A stretch of 64,000 nt of DNA from SZUA-100 sp965248135 (GTDB lineage Bacteria; Pseudomonadota; Alphaproteobacteria; Rhizobiales; Rhizobiaceae): contig CBDFIN010000012.1 of NCBI GenBank assembly GCA_965248135.1, forward strand, positions 1,364,001-1,428,000, in the 5' to 3' direction. Below are positions 17,529 through 27,003 of this stretch, piece by piece (position 1 is the first letter of the stretch; the number at the start of each line of letters is the position of its first letter). The notes beneath the pieces are model-generated. The model was not told the origin of the DNA and did no database searches. It was given only the letters and a program-made list of their open reading frames with translations. The position numbers and the translations under genes are program-made.

Positions 17529-18192
17529 CAATCTGGCCCTGGGCATTCTCGCAGCACTGGTTGGGCGCAGCATCCACAAACGTGGTTGCCGGGTCGATAC
17601 CAGCCTCCTGGAAGCGATGATCGACTTTCAATTCGAGGTTTTGACCACCCATCTTAATGATGGTGGGCGCATTCCCGTACGCAGCAGCGTCAACGGTGCC
17701 CATGCCTATTTGGGTGCACCCTATGGGGTCTATCAAACGGCGGATGGTTATCTTGCCATCGCCATGACACCATCTTTGAATACCCTCGCCGATTTGATGA
17801 ATATTACCGGCCTTGAACGCTTCTGTGAAAATTCGGCTGACCTGCTGAAATACCGCGACGAGATCAAGACCATCATGCAGCAACCTATCCGTCAGCGCAC
17901 CACCAACGACTGGCTTGCTATCCTGCAACCGGCTGATATCTGATGCTCAGAGGTGCTCGACTGGTCGACACTTTTGGAGCAGCCGGCGTTTCAGCAACTG
18001 GATTTCATCCAGACAATCAAGCGCAATCATACGGTCAAATTGCAATCGCATCGCGGTCCATTGCGGGTCGATGGCAGCACCTTGAAATCACAACGCGCAG
18101 CACCCGAACTGGGTGAGCACACAGAACAAATCACAACAGAATTGTCTCTCGATCAAAACACATCGGGAGATAGAGAACGGGCAGCCGGTTGA
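17517..18192 (+). pseudogene. Family III CoA-transferase (CaiB/BaiF), 5'-deleted, nonsense codon
   Basis: The reading begins in mid-protein at AGNNLALGILAALVGRSIHK and shows VDTSLLEAMIDFQFEVLTTH and the later NGAHAYLGAPYGVYQT, all typical of CaiB/BaiF CoA-transferases. About 150 N-terminal residues with the catalytic Asp are missing. A TGA at 17941-17943 interrupts an otherwise open frame (ADI, stop, CSEVLDW), which a TGG would restore; the frame then runs to 18192. It is dead twice over. Confidence 0.75.
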
Positions 18193-18251
18193 TAATTAAG
18201 ATCAACACCGCTCAAATCGGCGCAAATGACGCCATCAAACTGGAGTTAGAA

Positions 18252-19585
18252 ATGAAACTGACAACTCTAAGTGCACTCCTATCGGGAGTTGCACTAACCG
18301 TGCTTGCTTCGAGCAGCACCATTGCTGAAGAAATTGACTATGGAAAATTTGACGGCTACACGCTGCGGGTCAAGCTGATCGGTGGCGCTTAATATGAGCC
18401 TCTTTATGCCGAAATTGGCAAATGGGAGAAAATGACCGGTGGCAAGGTCGATATCCTGTCACGCAAAAACCATTTTGAACTGGACCGTGAAATCAAGCAG
18501 GATATTGCCGCTGGAACCATCGATTGGTGTGTTGGTTCAAACCACACCAGCTTTGCCCCGCAATATGGCAATATCTATATCGACCTGAATGGTATCATTC
18601 CGGCCGAAACGCTGGCCGAGTTTGACACCCTGGCAGTGGAGAACTCAACCGTCGAGGGACGGTTGGTGCAACTGCCACGCCATTCGGATGTGTCCAATCT
18701 ATACTACAAGAAGTCACTTTATGCGGACCAGGCCAACAAGGATGCCTTCAAAGCAAAACACAATTATGACCTGATGCCACCTGAAACCTGGCTCAGTTCA
18801 AGGATCAGGCGATATTCTTTGCCGATGCTCCAAAGTTCTACGGTACCCAATATGTCGGCAAGGACGAAGCAATCACCGGCAGGTTCTACGAACTTCTGGT
18901 GGCTGAAGGCGGTGCGTTGTTTGACGACAATTGGAACCCCACATTCAATTCTGAAGCCGGCGTTCGCGCCGTCATGTGGTTCAAGGACCTTTATGATGCA
19001 AAGGCCGTTCCCGCGGGCGTGCTGAACTATTTGTGGGATGATACGGGCCTTGGCTTTGCTTCGGGAACGGTCGCATTAAACCTCGATTGGGCCGGTTGGG
19101 CTTCGTTCTTCAACGATCCGAAGAACTCCAAGGTTGCTGGCGATATCGGACTGGTCCGAGCGCCGGTTGGCTCAGGTGGCAAACGCACAGGGTGGGCGGG
19201 TTCGCACACTTTCTCAATCACGACTTCCTGTAGCAACACCAAAGCTGCGGCATCATTCATCAGCTTCCTCACCGCACACGACCGCCAGATGGTCGAAGCG
19301 CGCAAGGGTCTGTTACCAACGCGCAGCAAGGTTTGGGTTGATGCCAAGGATGAATTTGCCGCGGCCAAAAAAGACTTTATGGTCAAGGTCTTCGACACCT
19401 ATAAGCTATCGATGAGCGAAGACGCCTTTACGCCGCCGCTGATCACGCCGTGGATCGAGGTTTCCAATGAAATCTGGCCGCACCTGCAAAAAGCAATCCT
19501 GGGTGAAATGACACCGCAGGCTGCTTTGGATCAGGCTGCCGATAGAGCCAAGGAAATCATGGAAGATTCTGGTTATCTGAAATAG
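18252..19585 (+). pseudogene. Sugar ABC transporter substrate-binding protein, two lesions
   Basis: This was a periplasmic sugar-binding protein (bacterial SBP family 1), starting with a clear signal peptide, MKLTTLSALLSGVALTVLAS. A TAA at 18390-18392 stops the frame after LIGGA; CAA would give GAQYEPLY. A second lesion near 18791 is a missing G in TGGCTCAG (ETWAQFKDQAIFF restored). Beyond it the last 230 codons are clean to GYLK. It heads an operon with two permeases and an ATPase. Confidence 0.85.
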
Positions 19586-19681
19586 TTCAGGTGACCCGGT
19601 AAATTTTCTCGACCGGGTGGCGGCACGACAATTGCGTTCGCCGCCCGGCATTTGCCCCTCACAAAATAGTACGAGGCAGCT

Positions 19682-20602
19682 TTGCGTGAACAATCAAAAT
19701 ATATGCGATGGTGGCGAACCACAAACTGGACACCGTTCCTGTTGCTGTCTCCCGCGATCCTGATTTTGCTGTTGGTCGTTTTGTTTCCATTGTTATTTTC
19801 GCTCTATACGAGTTTCACGGGTTACCGCCTGATTCGCCCGGAAAGCCTGTATAATTTCGTTGGCCTTCGCAATTACAAGTGGATATTTGCTGACTACGAT
19901 TTTTGGGTCGCGTTCGGTCGCACCGTGCTGTTTTTAATGATTGCGCTCAATCTGGAGCTTATTCTCGGGCTGGGCATTGCGCTGCTGATCAACAAAATCA
20001 CCTGGGGCCAAAGAACGCTTCGTACCATCATGATGTTTCCGATGATGTTTTCGCCAATCCTTGTCGACTACCAGTTCAAATTCATTTTCAACGACAATAT
20101 CGGTATATTGAACAACGCCCTTCAAGCGCTCGGGTTGAGCGAAGGTGCCATACCTTGGCTGGTCGACAAATATCTGGCTATGTTCGCTATCATCTTTGCC
20201 GAAGTGTTGATGAGTACATCGGTCTTTGCGATATTGTTATTGGCCGGTCTGTTTGCCATGCCGCGTGACCCATTGGAGGCCGCCAAGGTCGACGGTTGCA
20301 ATCCATGGCAGGTGTTTCGCCACATCACCCTGCCATTCCTCATGCCCTTTGCCTTTATCGCCATGACCATTCGTTCGCTGGATGTGGCGCGGGCCTATGA
20401 CATTGTCGATGTGATGACCGGTGGCGGACCGGCCGGACGAACGGAACTGTTATGGACGCTGATTGCCCGGGTCGGTTATGATAATTCGCGTATGGGACTG
20501 GCCAATGCCATGGCCTATGTTTCGATTATTCTATCAATTGCCTTTACCTATTATTTCTTCACCAAGCTGATCGCAGCCCGCAAATATATGGGGGCTGACT
20601 AG
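19682..20602 (+). CDS. Sugar ABC transporter permease (MalF/UgpA type)
   Basis: The 306-residue inner-membrane protein has six expected helices and the EAA loop EAAKVDGCNPWQVFRHITLP that docks to the ATPase. Start is a TTG at 19682 with weak signals. It appears intact, but its binding protein, partner permease and ATPase are all damaged, so the transporter as a whole should not work. Sugar specificity is not visible; the neighbourhood suggests a deoxy-sugar or sugar acid. Confidence 0.85.
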   Translation: MREQSKYMRWWRTTNWTPFLLLSPAILILLLVVLFPLLFSLYTSFTGYRLIRPESLYNFVGLRNYKWIFADYDFWVAFGRTVLFLMIALNLELILGLGIALLINKITWGQRTLRTIMMFPMMFSPILVDYQFKFIFNDNIGILNNALQALGLSEGAIPWLVDKYLAMFAIIFAEVLMSTSVFAILLLAGLFAMPRDPLEAAKVDGCNPWQVFRHITLPFLMPFAFIAMTIRSLDVARAYDIVDVMTGGGPAGRTELLWTLIARVGYDNSRMGLANAMAYVSIILSIAFTYYFFTKLIAARKYMGAD

Positions 20603-21130
20603 ATGAAAGGGTTTTCAAGAAAACAGATCAACAATGTGCTGACATGGATGCTGACCTTCCTGTCACTGCCGGTATTCATGATCTGGAGCCGCATCGGCCT
20701 AATCGATGCAAAGCTGGGAATGATTCTTGTCTACGTGGCGCTCAATGTCCCCTTTGCCATTTGGCTGATCGATGGTTTTTTCCGGCAGATCCCCAGGGAA
20801 ATGTCGGAGGCCGCCCAGATTGACGGTTGCACCCGGTGGCAGGCGTTTTGGAAGATCGAATTTCCGTTGGCCAAATCCGGCATTGCCTCAGCGGGGATAT
20901 TTGCCTTCCTGACATCGTGGAACGAATATGCGCTGGCCAGCCAGTTGACCCGCTCGACCGACTCAAAGACGCTACCGGTGGGCCTGATGGATTTCACCGC
21001 GCAATTCACAATCGATTGGGCGGGTATGTCGGCGATGGCTGTCATTATCATCATTCCTGCCCTGATCCTTACCTTCCTTGTGCAAAAACATCTGATCGTC
21101 GGCCTGACCTTTGGCGGCGTAAAAGGCTAA
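20603..21130 (+). pseudogene. Sugar ABC transporter permease (MalG type), internal deletion
   Basis: The 175-residue frame joins the normal first helix (MLTFLSLPVF) to sequence that normally lies after residue about 125 (MIWSRIGLIDAKLGMILVYV), so roughly 100 residues with two or three helices are missing in frame. The EAA loop EAAQIDGCTRWQAFWKIEFP and the C-terminus are present. Family members are about 270-300 residues. It may be translated but is very unlikely to work. Confidence 0.75.
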
Positions 21131-21133
21131 AAC

Positions 21134-22237
21134 ATGGCTGAAATCCTGCTTCAGAATATTTTCAAGAAATACGGTAGCCTGGAAGTCGTTCACGGTATCA
21201 GCCTGGAAATCGCGCACAACGAGTTTGTCGTGCTGGTAGGTCCATCGGGCTGTGGCAAGTCAACAACACTGCGCATGATCGCCGGGTTGGAAGATATTAC
21301 CGGTGGTGAAGTTATAATCGGCGGCAAAGTGGCCAATGATCTGCCGCCACGCAAGCGCAACATCTCCATGGTGTTTCAAAACTATGCGCTCTATCCCCAT
21401 ATGACGGTGCGTGACAATCTTGGCTTCGGCCTGACAATCGCCAAACTGCCAAAAGACGTCATTAAGGAGCGGGTGGATGAAGCGGCAACCATCCTCAGCA
21501 TTGGTGAATTGATGGACAGGACACCGGCGGAACTGTCTGGTGGCCAGCGCTAACGCGTTGCCATGGGCCGCGCCATCGTGCGCCATCCGGAAGTTTTTCT
21601 TTTTGATGAGCCTCTTTCGAACCTGGACGCAAAATTGCGGGTTCAGATGCGCACGGAAATCAAGCGGCTGCACCAAAAGGTCAAGACGACAATTGTCTAC
21701 GTCACCCACGACCAAATCGAGGCGATGACACTGGCTGACCGCATTGTCATCATGAAAGATGGCTATATCGAACAGGTCGGGACCCCGCTTGAGGTGTTTG
21801 AACATCCGGTCAATACCTTTGTTGGCTCGTTTATCGGTTCCCCCCCGATGAACCTGATACCCGGCCAAATACTCACCAGGGACGACCGGCTACTGGTTTT
21901 TTTCGATTCCGATCAAACCGTGCCGGTGCCCGCCCGACTTTTAGAACATGTCAGCGAAGGGCAGAAGGTCACCTTTGGCTTTCGAGCGGAGGATTTGATG
22001 CCTAAAGATCATGCATTGCCGGTCCTGGGCGAAGCTAGCGAGCTGCGATTGACGGTGGATATTGCCGAGCCGCTGGGCACCGAAACGCTGCTGTTTTGTA
22101 ATTTCGCCGGGGTTGATATTCAGGCGAAGATGTTCAACCCGCGTCCGGTTATGCCCACTGAAGTGATGGATTTTGTCTTTGCGATCGACAAAACCCACCT
22201 GTTTGACGCCGAAACCGGCAAAAGTTTGCGGATATAG
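21134..22237 (+). pseudogene. Sugar ABC transporter ATP-binding protein (UgpC/MalK type), nonsense codon
   Basis: This is the ATPase of the sugar transporter: Walker A GPSGCGKST, Q-loop VFQNYALYPHM, signature LSGGQR, Walker B VFLFDEP, H-loop YVTHDQIEAM, and a C-terminal OB regulatory domain (about 240-365). A TAA at 21551-21553 falls right after LSGGQR, where the family has Q (LSGGQRQRVAMGRA); a CAA-to-TAA transition explains it. The rest of the frame is clean. Confidence 0.85.
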
Positions 22238-22239
22238 CA

Positions 22240-22747
22240 ATGGCAAAAATAACCCAGGTTTGCGTGCGTATGGTGGATCTCGTACCGCCAGTCACCCGTA
22301 CCGTTGCCAGCCGACGATATTGGTTCCCATGCGGCGCTAAATCGTCATTCCAATGTACCGATTGCAATTGGTGAAAGTCTCTACAGCGCATCGCAATTCA
22401 AGGACTATCTGGTGCAGAATGCCTGTTCGATTGTGCAGGTCGATGTGGCCCGGATCGGTGGCATTACCCCATGGCTAAAGGTCGTCCATATGGCCGAAGC
22501 TTTCAATGTTGCGGTTTGCCCGCATTTTCTAATGGAACTGCATGTGTCTTTGGTATGCGCGCTGCCAAATACCCCGGTGCTGGAATATATTCCGCAGCTT
22601 GATGCCATCACCAATACAAAAATGATCGCCGAAAATGGCCATGCGAAGCCTTCACAGGATCCAGGTCTTGGTATTGACTGGAATTTTGAAGCGATAGCCG
22701 CCATGGAAGTCGAAGGGTCGCACACAACCATAACGCAAGGGGGCTGA
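22240..22747 (+). pseudogene. Enolase-superfamily (mandelate racemase-like) gene, central deletion
   Basis: The first 25 codons (MAKITQVCVRMVDLVPPVTR) are a normal N-terminus of a mandelate racemase/muconate lactonising enzyme relative. After about 22310 the frame changes and the sequence jumps to the C-terminal barrel: PIAIGESLYSASQFKDYLVQ, VQVDVARIGGITPWLKVVHM, and the end LGIDWNFEAI. About 200 residues including most metal ligands are lost. It follows the ATPase closely, as in sugar-acid dehydratase operons. Confidence 0.75.
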
Positions 22748-22748
22748 T

Positions 22749-23078
22749 ATGCAGCGCAGGGCAATGGTAATCGGCATCAAGCCGGGCAAGATCGAGGCCT
22801 ATAAGCGGCTGCATGCGGAGGTCTGGCCCGACATTCTCGATATGATCTCCAAATGCAATATTCGTAATTATTCGATTTATCTAAAACAGCCCGAGAACCT
22901 GCTCTTTGGGTATTGGGAATATCACGGCAAGGATTTTGAGGCGGATGGGGCGATCATGGCCGCCGATCCGCGCACCCAGGAATGGTGGGATGTTTGCATG
23001 CCCTGCCAGGAGCCGCTTGAGACCCGCAAAGAGGGTGAATGGTGGGCAATGATGGAGGAGGTTTTTCACCATGACTGA
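22749..23078 (+). CDS. L-rhamnose/L-fucose mutarotase-like protein
   Basis: The 109-residue protein belongs to the YiiL/RhaM (DUF718) mutarotase family, small dimeric enzymes that interconvert the alpha and beta anomers of deoxy-hexoses. Typical features are RAMVIGIKPGKIEAYKRLHA, the NYSIYLKQPENLLFGYWEY core and the C-terminal EWWAMMEEVFH. The length is typical and the frame intact. It overlaps the RraA-like gene by eight bases. The family also contains fucose- and other sugar-specific members, so the substrate is inferred only as a deoxy-sugar. Confidence 0.85.
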   Translation: MQRRAMVIGIKPGKIEAYKRLHAEVWPDILDMISKCNIRNYSIYLKQPENLLFGYWEYHGKDFEADGAIMAADPRTQEWWDVCMPCQEPLETRKEGEWWAMMEEVFHHD

Positions 23079-23721
23079 CGCAATCACCAAACGGCTGGCC
23101 GGCTGTTATACCGGGGTTGTCCATGACGTGATGCGCGGTATGGGTCTAAGCAATTTCACCCTGCCACATGAGATCGTTCCGCTGATGCCGCAAAAGCCCT
23201 TATGCGGGCCGGTTTTCACCATTGAAGGCATGGTCGATGAAACAGCCGACGGCCACGAGACCCTGTTGCAATGGACGGGACTGCTGTCAAAGGCAAAACC
23301 GGGGCACATATGGGTCTGCCAGCCGCATGATCACCAGATTGCCCAGATGGGTGAATTGTCGGCTGAAACCTTGCAGGCCAAGGGCGTGCTGGGTTGTGTG
23401 GTCGATGGCGGCATACGCGACACCAATTTTCTGCTCGAGATGGGCTTTCAAAGCTGGAGCCGGTTTCACACGCCGCGCGATATTGTCGCCCATTGGCTAC
23501 CACGCGGCTTTGATGTCGACATCGTCATTGGTGATGTGTTGATCGCACCGGGTGATTATCTCAGTGGCGATCGTGACGGTATGGTGCGGGTGCCCCGCGA
23601 GATCATTGAAGATGTGGTTAGCAAGGCGGAAATTGCCGTTCAGACCGAAAACAAGGTCCGCACGGCCATATTGGCCGGCACCGACCCGCAGGAAGCCTAT
23701 TTGAAGCACGGAAAGTTCTGA
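23071..23721 (+). CDS. RraA-family protein (aldolase/decarboxylase-like)
   Basis: The 216-residue protein shows the RraA/HMG-aldolase fold, with the active-site segment GVLGCVVDGGIRDTNFL (GxxxDGxxRD). Members include 4-hydroxy-4-methyl-2-oxoglutarate aldolases and oxaloacetate decarboxylases; others, such as E. coli RraA, bind RNase E. In a sugar-acid operon a metal-dependent aldolase or decarboxylase role is more likely. The gene is intact and lies between a mutarotase and a broken enolase-superfamily gene. Confidence 0.8.
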   Translation: MTDAITKRLAGCYTGVVHDVMRGMGLSNFTLPHEIVPLMPQKPLCGPVFTIEGMVDETADGHETLLQWTGLLSKAKPGHIWVCQPHDHQIAQMGELSAETLQAKGVLGCVVDGGIRDTNFLLEMGFQSWSRFHTPRDIVAHWLPRGFDVDIVIGDVLIAPGDYLSGDRDGMVRVPREIIEDVVSKAEIAVQTENKVRTAILAGTDPQEAYLKHGKF

Positions 23722-23728
23722 TCGGCAT

Positions 23729-24659
23729 ATGAAAATTACCGAAGTCGACATTCGCTGCTGCCGGCATGAGGCGCTTGCCATTTCGGCAAGTGCGCTGCGC
23801 GACGGTAACGCCGTCGACGGGCTGGAGTTCCTGGTCTTTACCGTGAAAACGCAATCAGGCCTGAGCGCATCAATGTTCGGATTTGCCGGGCGTTCAGCAC
23901 TGGGGGCCGGACACCTTGCCGCATCTTCGCTAAGACCACTGCTTTTGGGCCGCAATGCGCTGGACCGGGAGGCCATCTGGAATGCCTGGCGCACCGCTAA
24001 TCGCTGGTGGCACTATCTGCCGATTTACGCCTATGGGCCGGTCGATGTTTGCCTGTGGTTGTTGGGCGCTGAGGCTGCATCGCAGCCCTTATGGCGCTAT
24101 CTTGGCGGCGCGCGCAAAGAAGTTCCGGTCTATTGCTCCTCAATGGTTCTCCAAGATGCATCTGCCTATGTGGACGAAGCGCTGGAGGTCAAGAACGCGG
24201 GATTCAAAGCCTACAAGACCCACCCTCCGGGGCGCTCATTAAATGAAGACATTGAAATTCACGAAGCTGTGCGTGAGGCGGTCGGCGATGGGTTCGATCT
24301 GATGGCTGATCCGGTGGCACCCTACACGCTTGAAGAAGCCATTAAATTTGGCCGGGCGCTGGAAGGGTTCGGCTACAAATGGCTGGAGGAGCCCCTTCCG
24401 GACGAATCCTTTTCTGCCCTGCGTGAATTGACCCGTGTGCTTGATATTCCCATAGTCGGCACCGAAGTTTTGGCCAAACATCCCTATTCCGTTGCCGAAT
24501 GTATATCGACAAGAGTGGTGGATGTGGTGCGTGCCGATGTCAGCTGGACAGGCGGCATTACCGATAAAAGACGGAATAGCTACCCTTCCTGAGGCAGCCG
24601 GGCTGGGGATTGATCTGGACTGGAACATGATCGATAACGCAACGATTGCCAGGCTGTGA
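23729..24659 (+). pseudogene. Enolase-superfamily sugar-acid dehydratase, 3' deletion
   Basis: The first 275 residues are a good mandelate racemase-group protein: KAYKTHPPG with the catalytic Lys region, the metal ligands DPVAPYTLEEA and WLEEPLPDE, and VVRADVSWTGGIT. At about 24557 the family sequence jumps roughly 80 residues to a C-terminal piece in another frame (IATLPEAAGLGIDLDWNMID), ending at 24659. The missing part holds the catalytic His. The acid substrate may have been L-fuconate, L-rhamnonate or another. Confidence 0.75.
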
Positions 24660-25033
24660 GGGTCGACCGGATGATGAATGCAACAGAATCTGCACGTAGC
24701 GACAAAACCGACACCCGGTTATTGCTGCTTTCGCCCACCGACAATGTTTTCGTCCTGCGCAGTGTCATTCAAGCAGGGGAGCAGATCTATGTTGGTGGAA
24801 AAAGCCTGGCCATCGAGCGGCGGATTGACCTTGGCCACAAGCTCGCCCGCACCGACATTCAAGCCGATGCAATAATAATCAAATATGGCGCGCCCATCGG
24901 CTCAACCACTGTTGATATAGCCTGCGGTGAGCACGTTCATACCCACAATATGAAAAGCGACTATACACCGACATACACGTTGGATGATGTGGAAGACGAA
25001 GTGGCTTCGACCAGTGAAATGAGGGACAAATGA
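24656..25033 (+). CDS. UxaA-family dehydratase small subunit (SAF domain)
   Basis: This 125-residue protein corresponds to the N-terminal SAF domain of altronate/galactarate dehydratases, with DNVFVLRSVIQAGEQI and IIKYGAPIGSTTVDIACGEH followed by VHTHNMK. In several bacteria UxaA is split into a small and a large protein, as here. A GTG at 24656 overlaps the stop of the preceding remnant; ATG at 24671 is an alternative. It overlaps the large-subunit gene by four bases, so the two are translated together. Confidence 0.8.
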   Translation: MRVDRMMNATESARSDKTDTRLLLLSPTDNVFVLRSVIQAGEQIYVGGKSLAIERRIDLGHKLARTDIQADAIIIKYGAPIGSTTVDIACGEHVHTHNMKSDYTPTYTLDDVEDEVASTSEMRDK

Positions 25034-26220
25034 CCATGAAAGGATATCTTCGTTCCAACGGTCGCAAGGGCATCAGAAACATTGTCGCTGTCGCCTATCT
25101 GGTTGAATGCGCTCACCATGTGGCACGGGAAATCGTTGCCCCGCATCGCGAGAAGGCCCACCTCATCGGTTTCCCCGGCTGTTTTCCTAATGATTATGCC
25201 CAAAACATGATGGAAAAATTGTGCACCCATCCCAATGTCGGCGCGGTGTTATTAATCTCGCTTGGATGCGAAAGCTTCAACCGCAGCAAACTGGAAAAAA
25301 CTGTCCGTGACAGCGGTCGGCCGGTGCACGGCATCGTTATTCAGCGCGAAGGTGGAACCCTTTCCTCGATCCGGTTGGGGCAGAGCTGGGTCGAGGAGCA
25401 GGTTGCCGCACTGGAACAGGTGGAAACCGTGCCCATGGCGCTCACCGAGTTGTCAATTGGCACGGTTTGCGGCGGCTCCGACGGGACCAGCGGATTAACC
25501 GGCAATCCAGCCGTTGGTCGTGCCTTCGACCGGCTGGTAGAAGCGGGCGCGACTTGCATCTTTGAAGAGACCGGAGAGCTGATCGGTTGCGAGGAAATCA
25601 TGGCCGCGCGTGCGGCAACTCCCGAACTTGCCGACGAATTGCGCAGATCTATTGCCAAGGCAGCACAATATTACGCCACACTTGGATATGGCAGTTTCGC
25701 CGCTGGCAACGCCGAAGGCGGGCTTTCGACCATCGAAGAAAAATCAATGGGTGCCTATGCCAAATCCGGCCTCTCGCCCATCTGCGGCCTGATCAAGCCG
25801 GGAGACATTCCTGCCAAAGGGGGTCTTTACCTGATGGACGTGGTGCCGGATGGCGAGGTGCGTTTTGGCTTTCCCAATATCAGCGACAATGCCGAGATTG
25901 TTGAAATGATGGCATCGGGCGTTCACCTTACCCTGTTTGTGACCGGGCGGGGCTCGGTGGTTGGATCGGCCATTTCCCCGGTGATCAAGATTGCTGCCAA
26001 TCCTCAAATGTACCAACGATTAAGCCAGGACATGGACATCAATGCCGGCAGGATACTGAATGATGAAGCCACCCTCGATGAGGTCGGTGACGAGATTTTT
26101 GACCTCGTCGTCAAACTTGCAAATGGCACGACAAGCAAATCTGAAGAACTCGGCCATACCGAGTTCATTTTAACCTATAAATCGTTTGAACCCATCGGTC
26201 CGGCATGTTTGCCGGGATGA
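25030..26220 (+). CDS. UxaA-family dehydratase large subunit
   Basis: The 396-residue protein matches the catalytic C-terminal part of altronate/galactarate dehydratase: GYLRSNGRKGIRNIVAVAYL, a Cys-containing LISLGCESFN, GTVCGGSDGTSGLTGNPAVG, and the late NISDNAEIVEMMASG. These enzymes need a divalent metal or iron and remove water from a sugar acid. A split UxaA pair with an SDR, a mutarotase and an IclR regulator matches the Campylobacter jejuni fucose locus layout as I recall it, so L-fuconate or a similar acid is a reasonable substrate guess. Confidence 0.82.
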   Translation: MTMKGYLRSNGRKGIRNIVAVAYLVECAHHVAREIVAPHREKAHLIGFPGCFPNDYAQNMMEKLCTHPNVGAVLLISLGCESFNRSKLEKTVRDSGRPVHGIVIQREGGTLSSIRLGQSWVEEQVAALEQVETVPMALTELSIGTVCGGSDGTSGLTGNPAVGRAFDRLVEAGATCIFEETGELIGCEEIMAARAATPELADELRRSIAKAAQYYATLGYGSFAAGNAEGGLSTIEEKSMGAYAKSGLSPICGLIKPGDIPAKGGLYLMDVVPDGEVRFGFPNISDNAEIVEMMASGVHLTLFVTGRGSVVGSAISPVIKIAANPQMYQRLSQDMDINAGRILNDEATLDEVGDEIFDLVVKLANGTTSKSEELGHTEFILTYKSFEPIGPACLPG

Positions 26221-26236
26221 GAAAAAGGAGGTTGCA

Positions 26237-26974
26237 TTGAGCAGACTTAAAGGGAAAACCTGCCTTGTTTCAGCAGCAGGACAAGGGATAGGCCGGGCAT
26301 CGGCAATGGCCATGCATCGCGAAGGTGCAAAGGTTTTTGCTACAGACATAAACGAGGAAAGTCTGGCCAGCCTTGCAGAGGAGGGGCTGGATGTTTTCAC
26401 TCTTAATGTACGTGATCCGCAGTCGATTGCGGCGGCTGTGGAAAAAACCGGCCCGCTGGATGTGCTGTTCAACTGCGCCGGATTTGTCGATCACGGCACA
26501 ATTTTGGATTGTGATGATGAGGCATGGGCGTTTTCCCTGGATTTGAACGTTACTGCCATGTTCCGGATGATCCGGGCATTTTTGCCTGCCATGCTGGAAA
26601 GTGGCGGTGGTTCAATTGTCAATATGTCGTCGGTCGCCTCGTCTATCATCGCCGCCCCCAACCGATTTTCCTATGGCGCGACAAAAGCGGCGGTTATTGG
26701 CATTACCAAATCAGTGGCGGCAGATTTCGTTGAAAAGGGCATCCGCTGTAATGCGATCTGTCCCGGTACGGTTGAATCGCCATCATTGCAGCAACGCATG
26801 CGGGCCCAGGGTGACTATGAAACGGCCCGCGCGGCGTTTGTGGCGCGCCAACCGATGGGCCGGATCGGCAAAGCTGACGAAATTGCCGCCCTGGTTGTCT
26901 ATCTGGCATCCGATGAATCAACGTTTACCACCGGTGTTGCCCACGTTATCGATGGTGGTTGGTCAAACACGTAA
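26237..26974 (+). CDS. Short-chain dehydrogenase, probably 2-keto-3-deoxy-L-fuconate dehydrogenase-like
   Basis: The classical SDR has the NAD site SAAGQGIGRASA, NCAGFV, the catalytic Ser in NMSSVASS, and YGATK, plus PGTVESPS. It is 245 residues from a TTG at 26237, chosen because AAGGAGG lies five bases before it. Position between a UxaA dehydratase and an FAH-family hydrolase matches the non-phosphorylative L-fucose pathway, where an SDR oxidises 2-keto-3-deoxy-L-fuconate. The pathway role is inferred from context. Confidence 0.8.
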   Translation: MSRLKGKTCLVSAAGQGIGRASAMAMHREGAKVFATDINEESLASLAEEGLDVFTLNVRDPQSIAAAVEKTGPLDVLFNCAGFVDHGTILDCDDEAWAFSLDLNVTAMFRMIRAFLPAMLESGGGSIVNMSSVASSIIAAPNRFSYGATKAAVIGITKSVAADFVEKGIRCNAICPGTVESPSLQQRMRAQGDYETARAAFVARQPMGRIGKADEIAALVVYLASDESTFTTGVAHVIDGGWSNT

Positions 26975-27003
26975 AGCAAAAAAATAATGAAGGTATCTAC
27001 ACT

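Noticed and set aside
25030..26220. Considered complete altronate dehydratase in one gene
   Set aside because: The SAF domain is encoded separately at 24656-25033; this frame has only the catalytic part, so a split enzyme is called.
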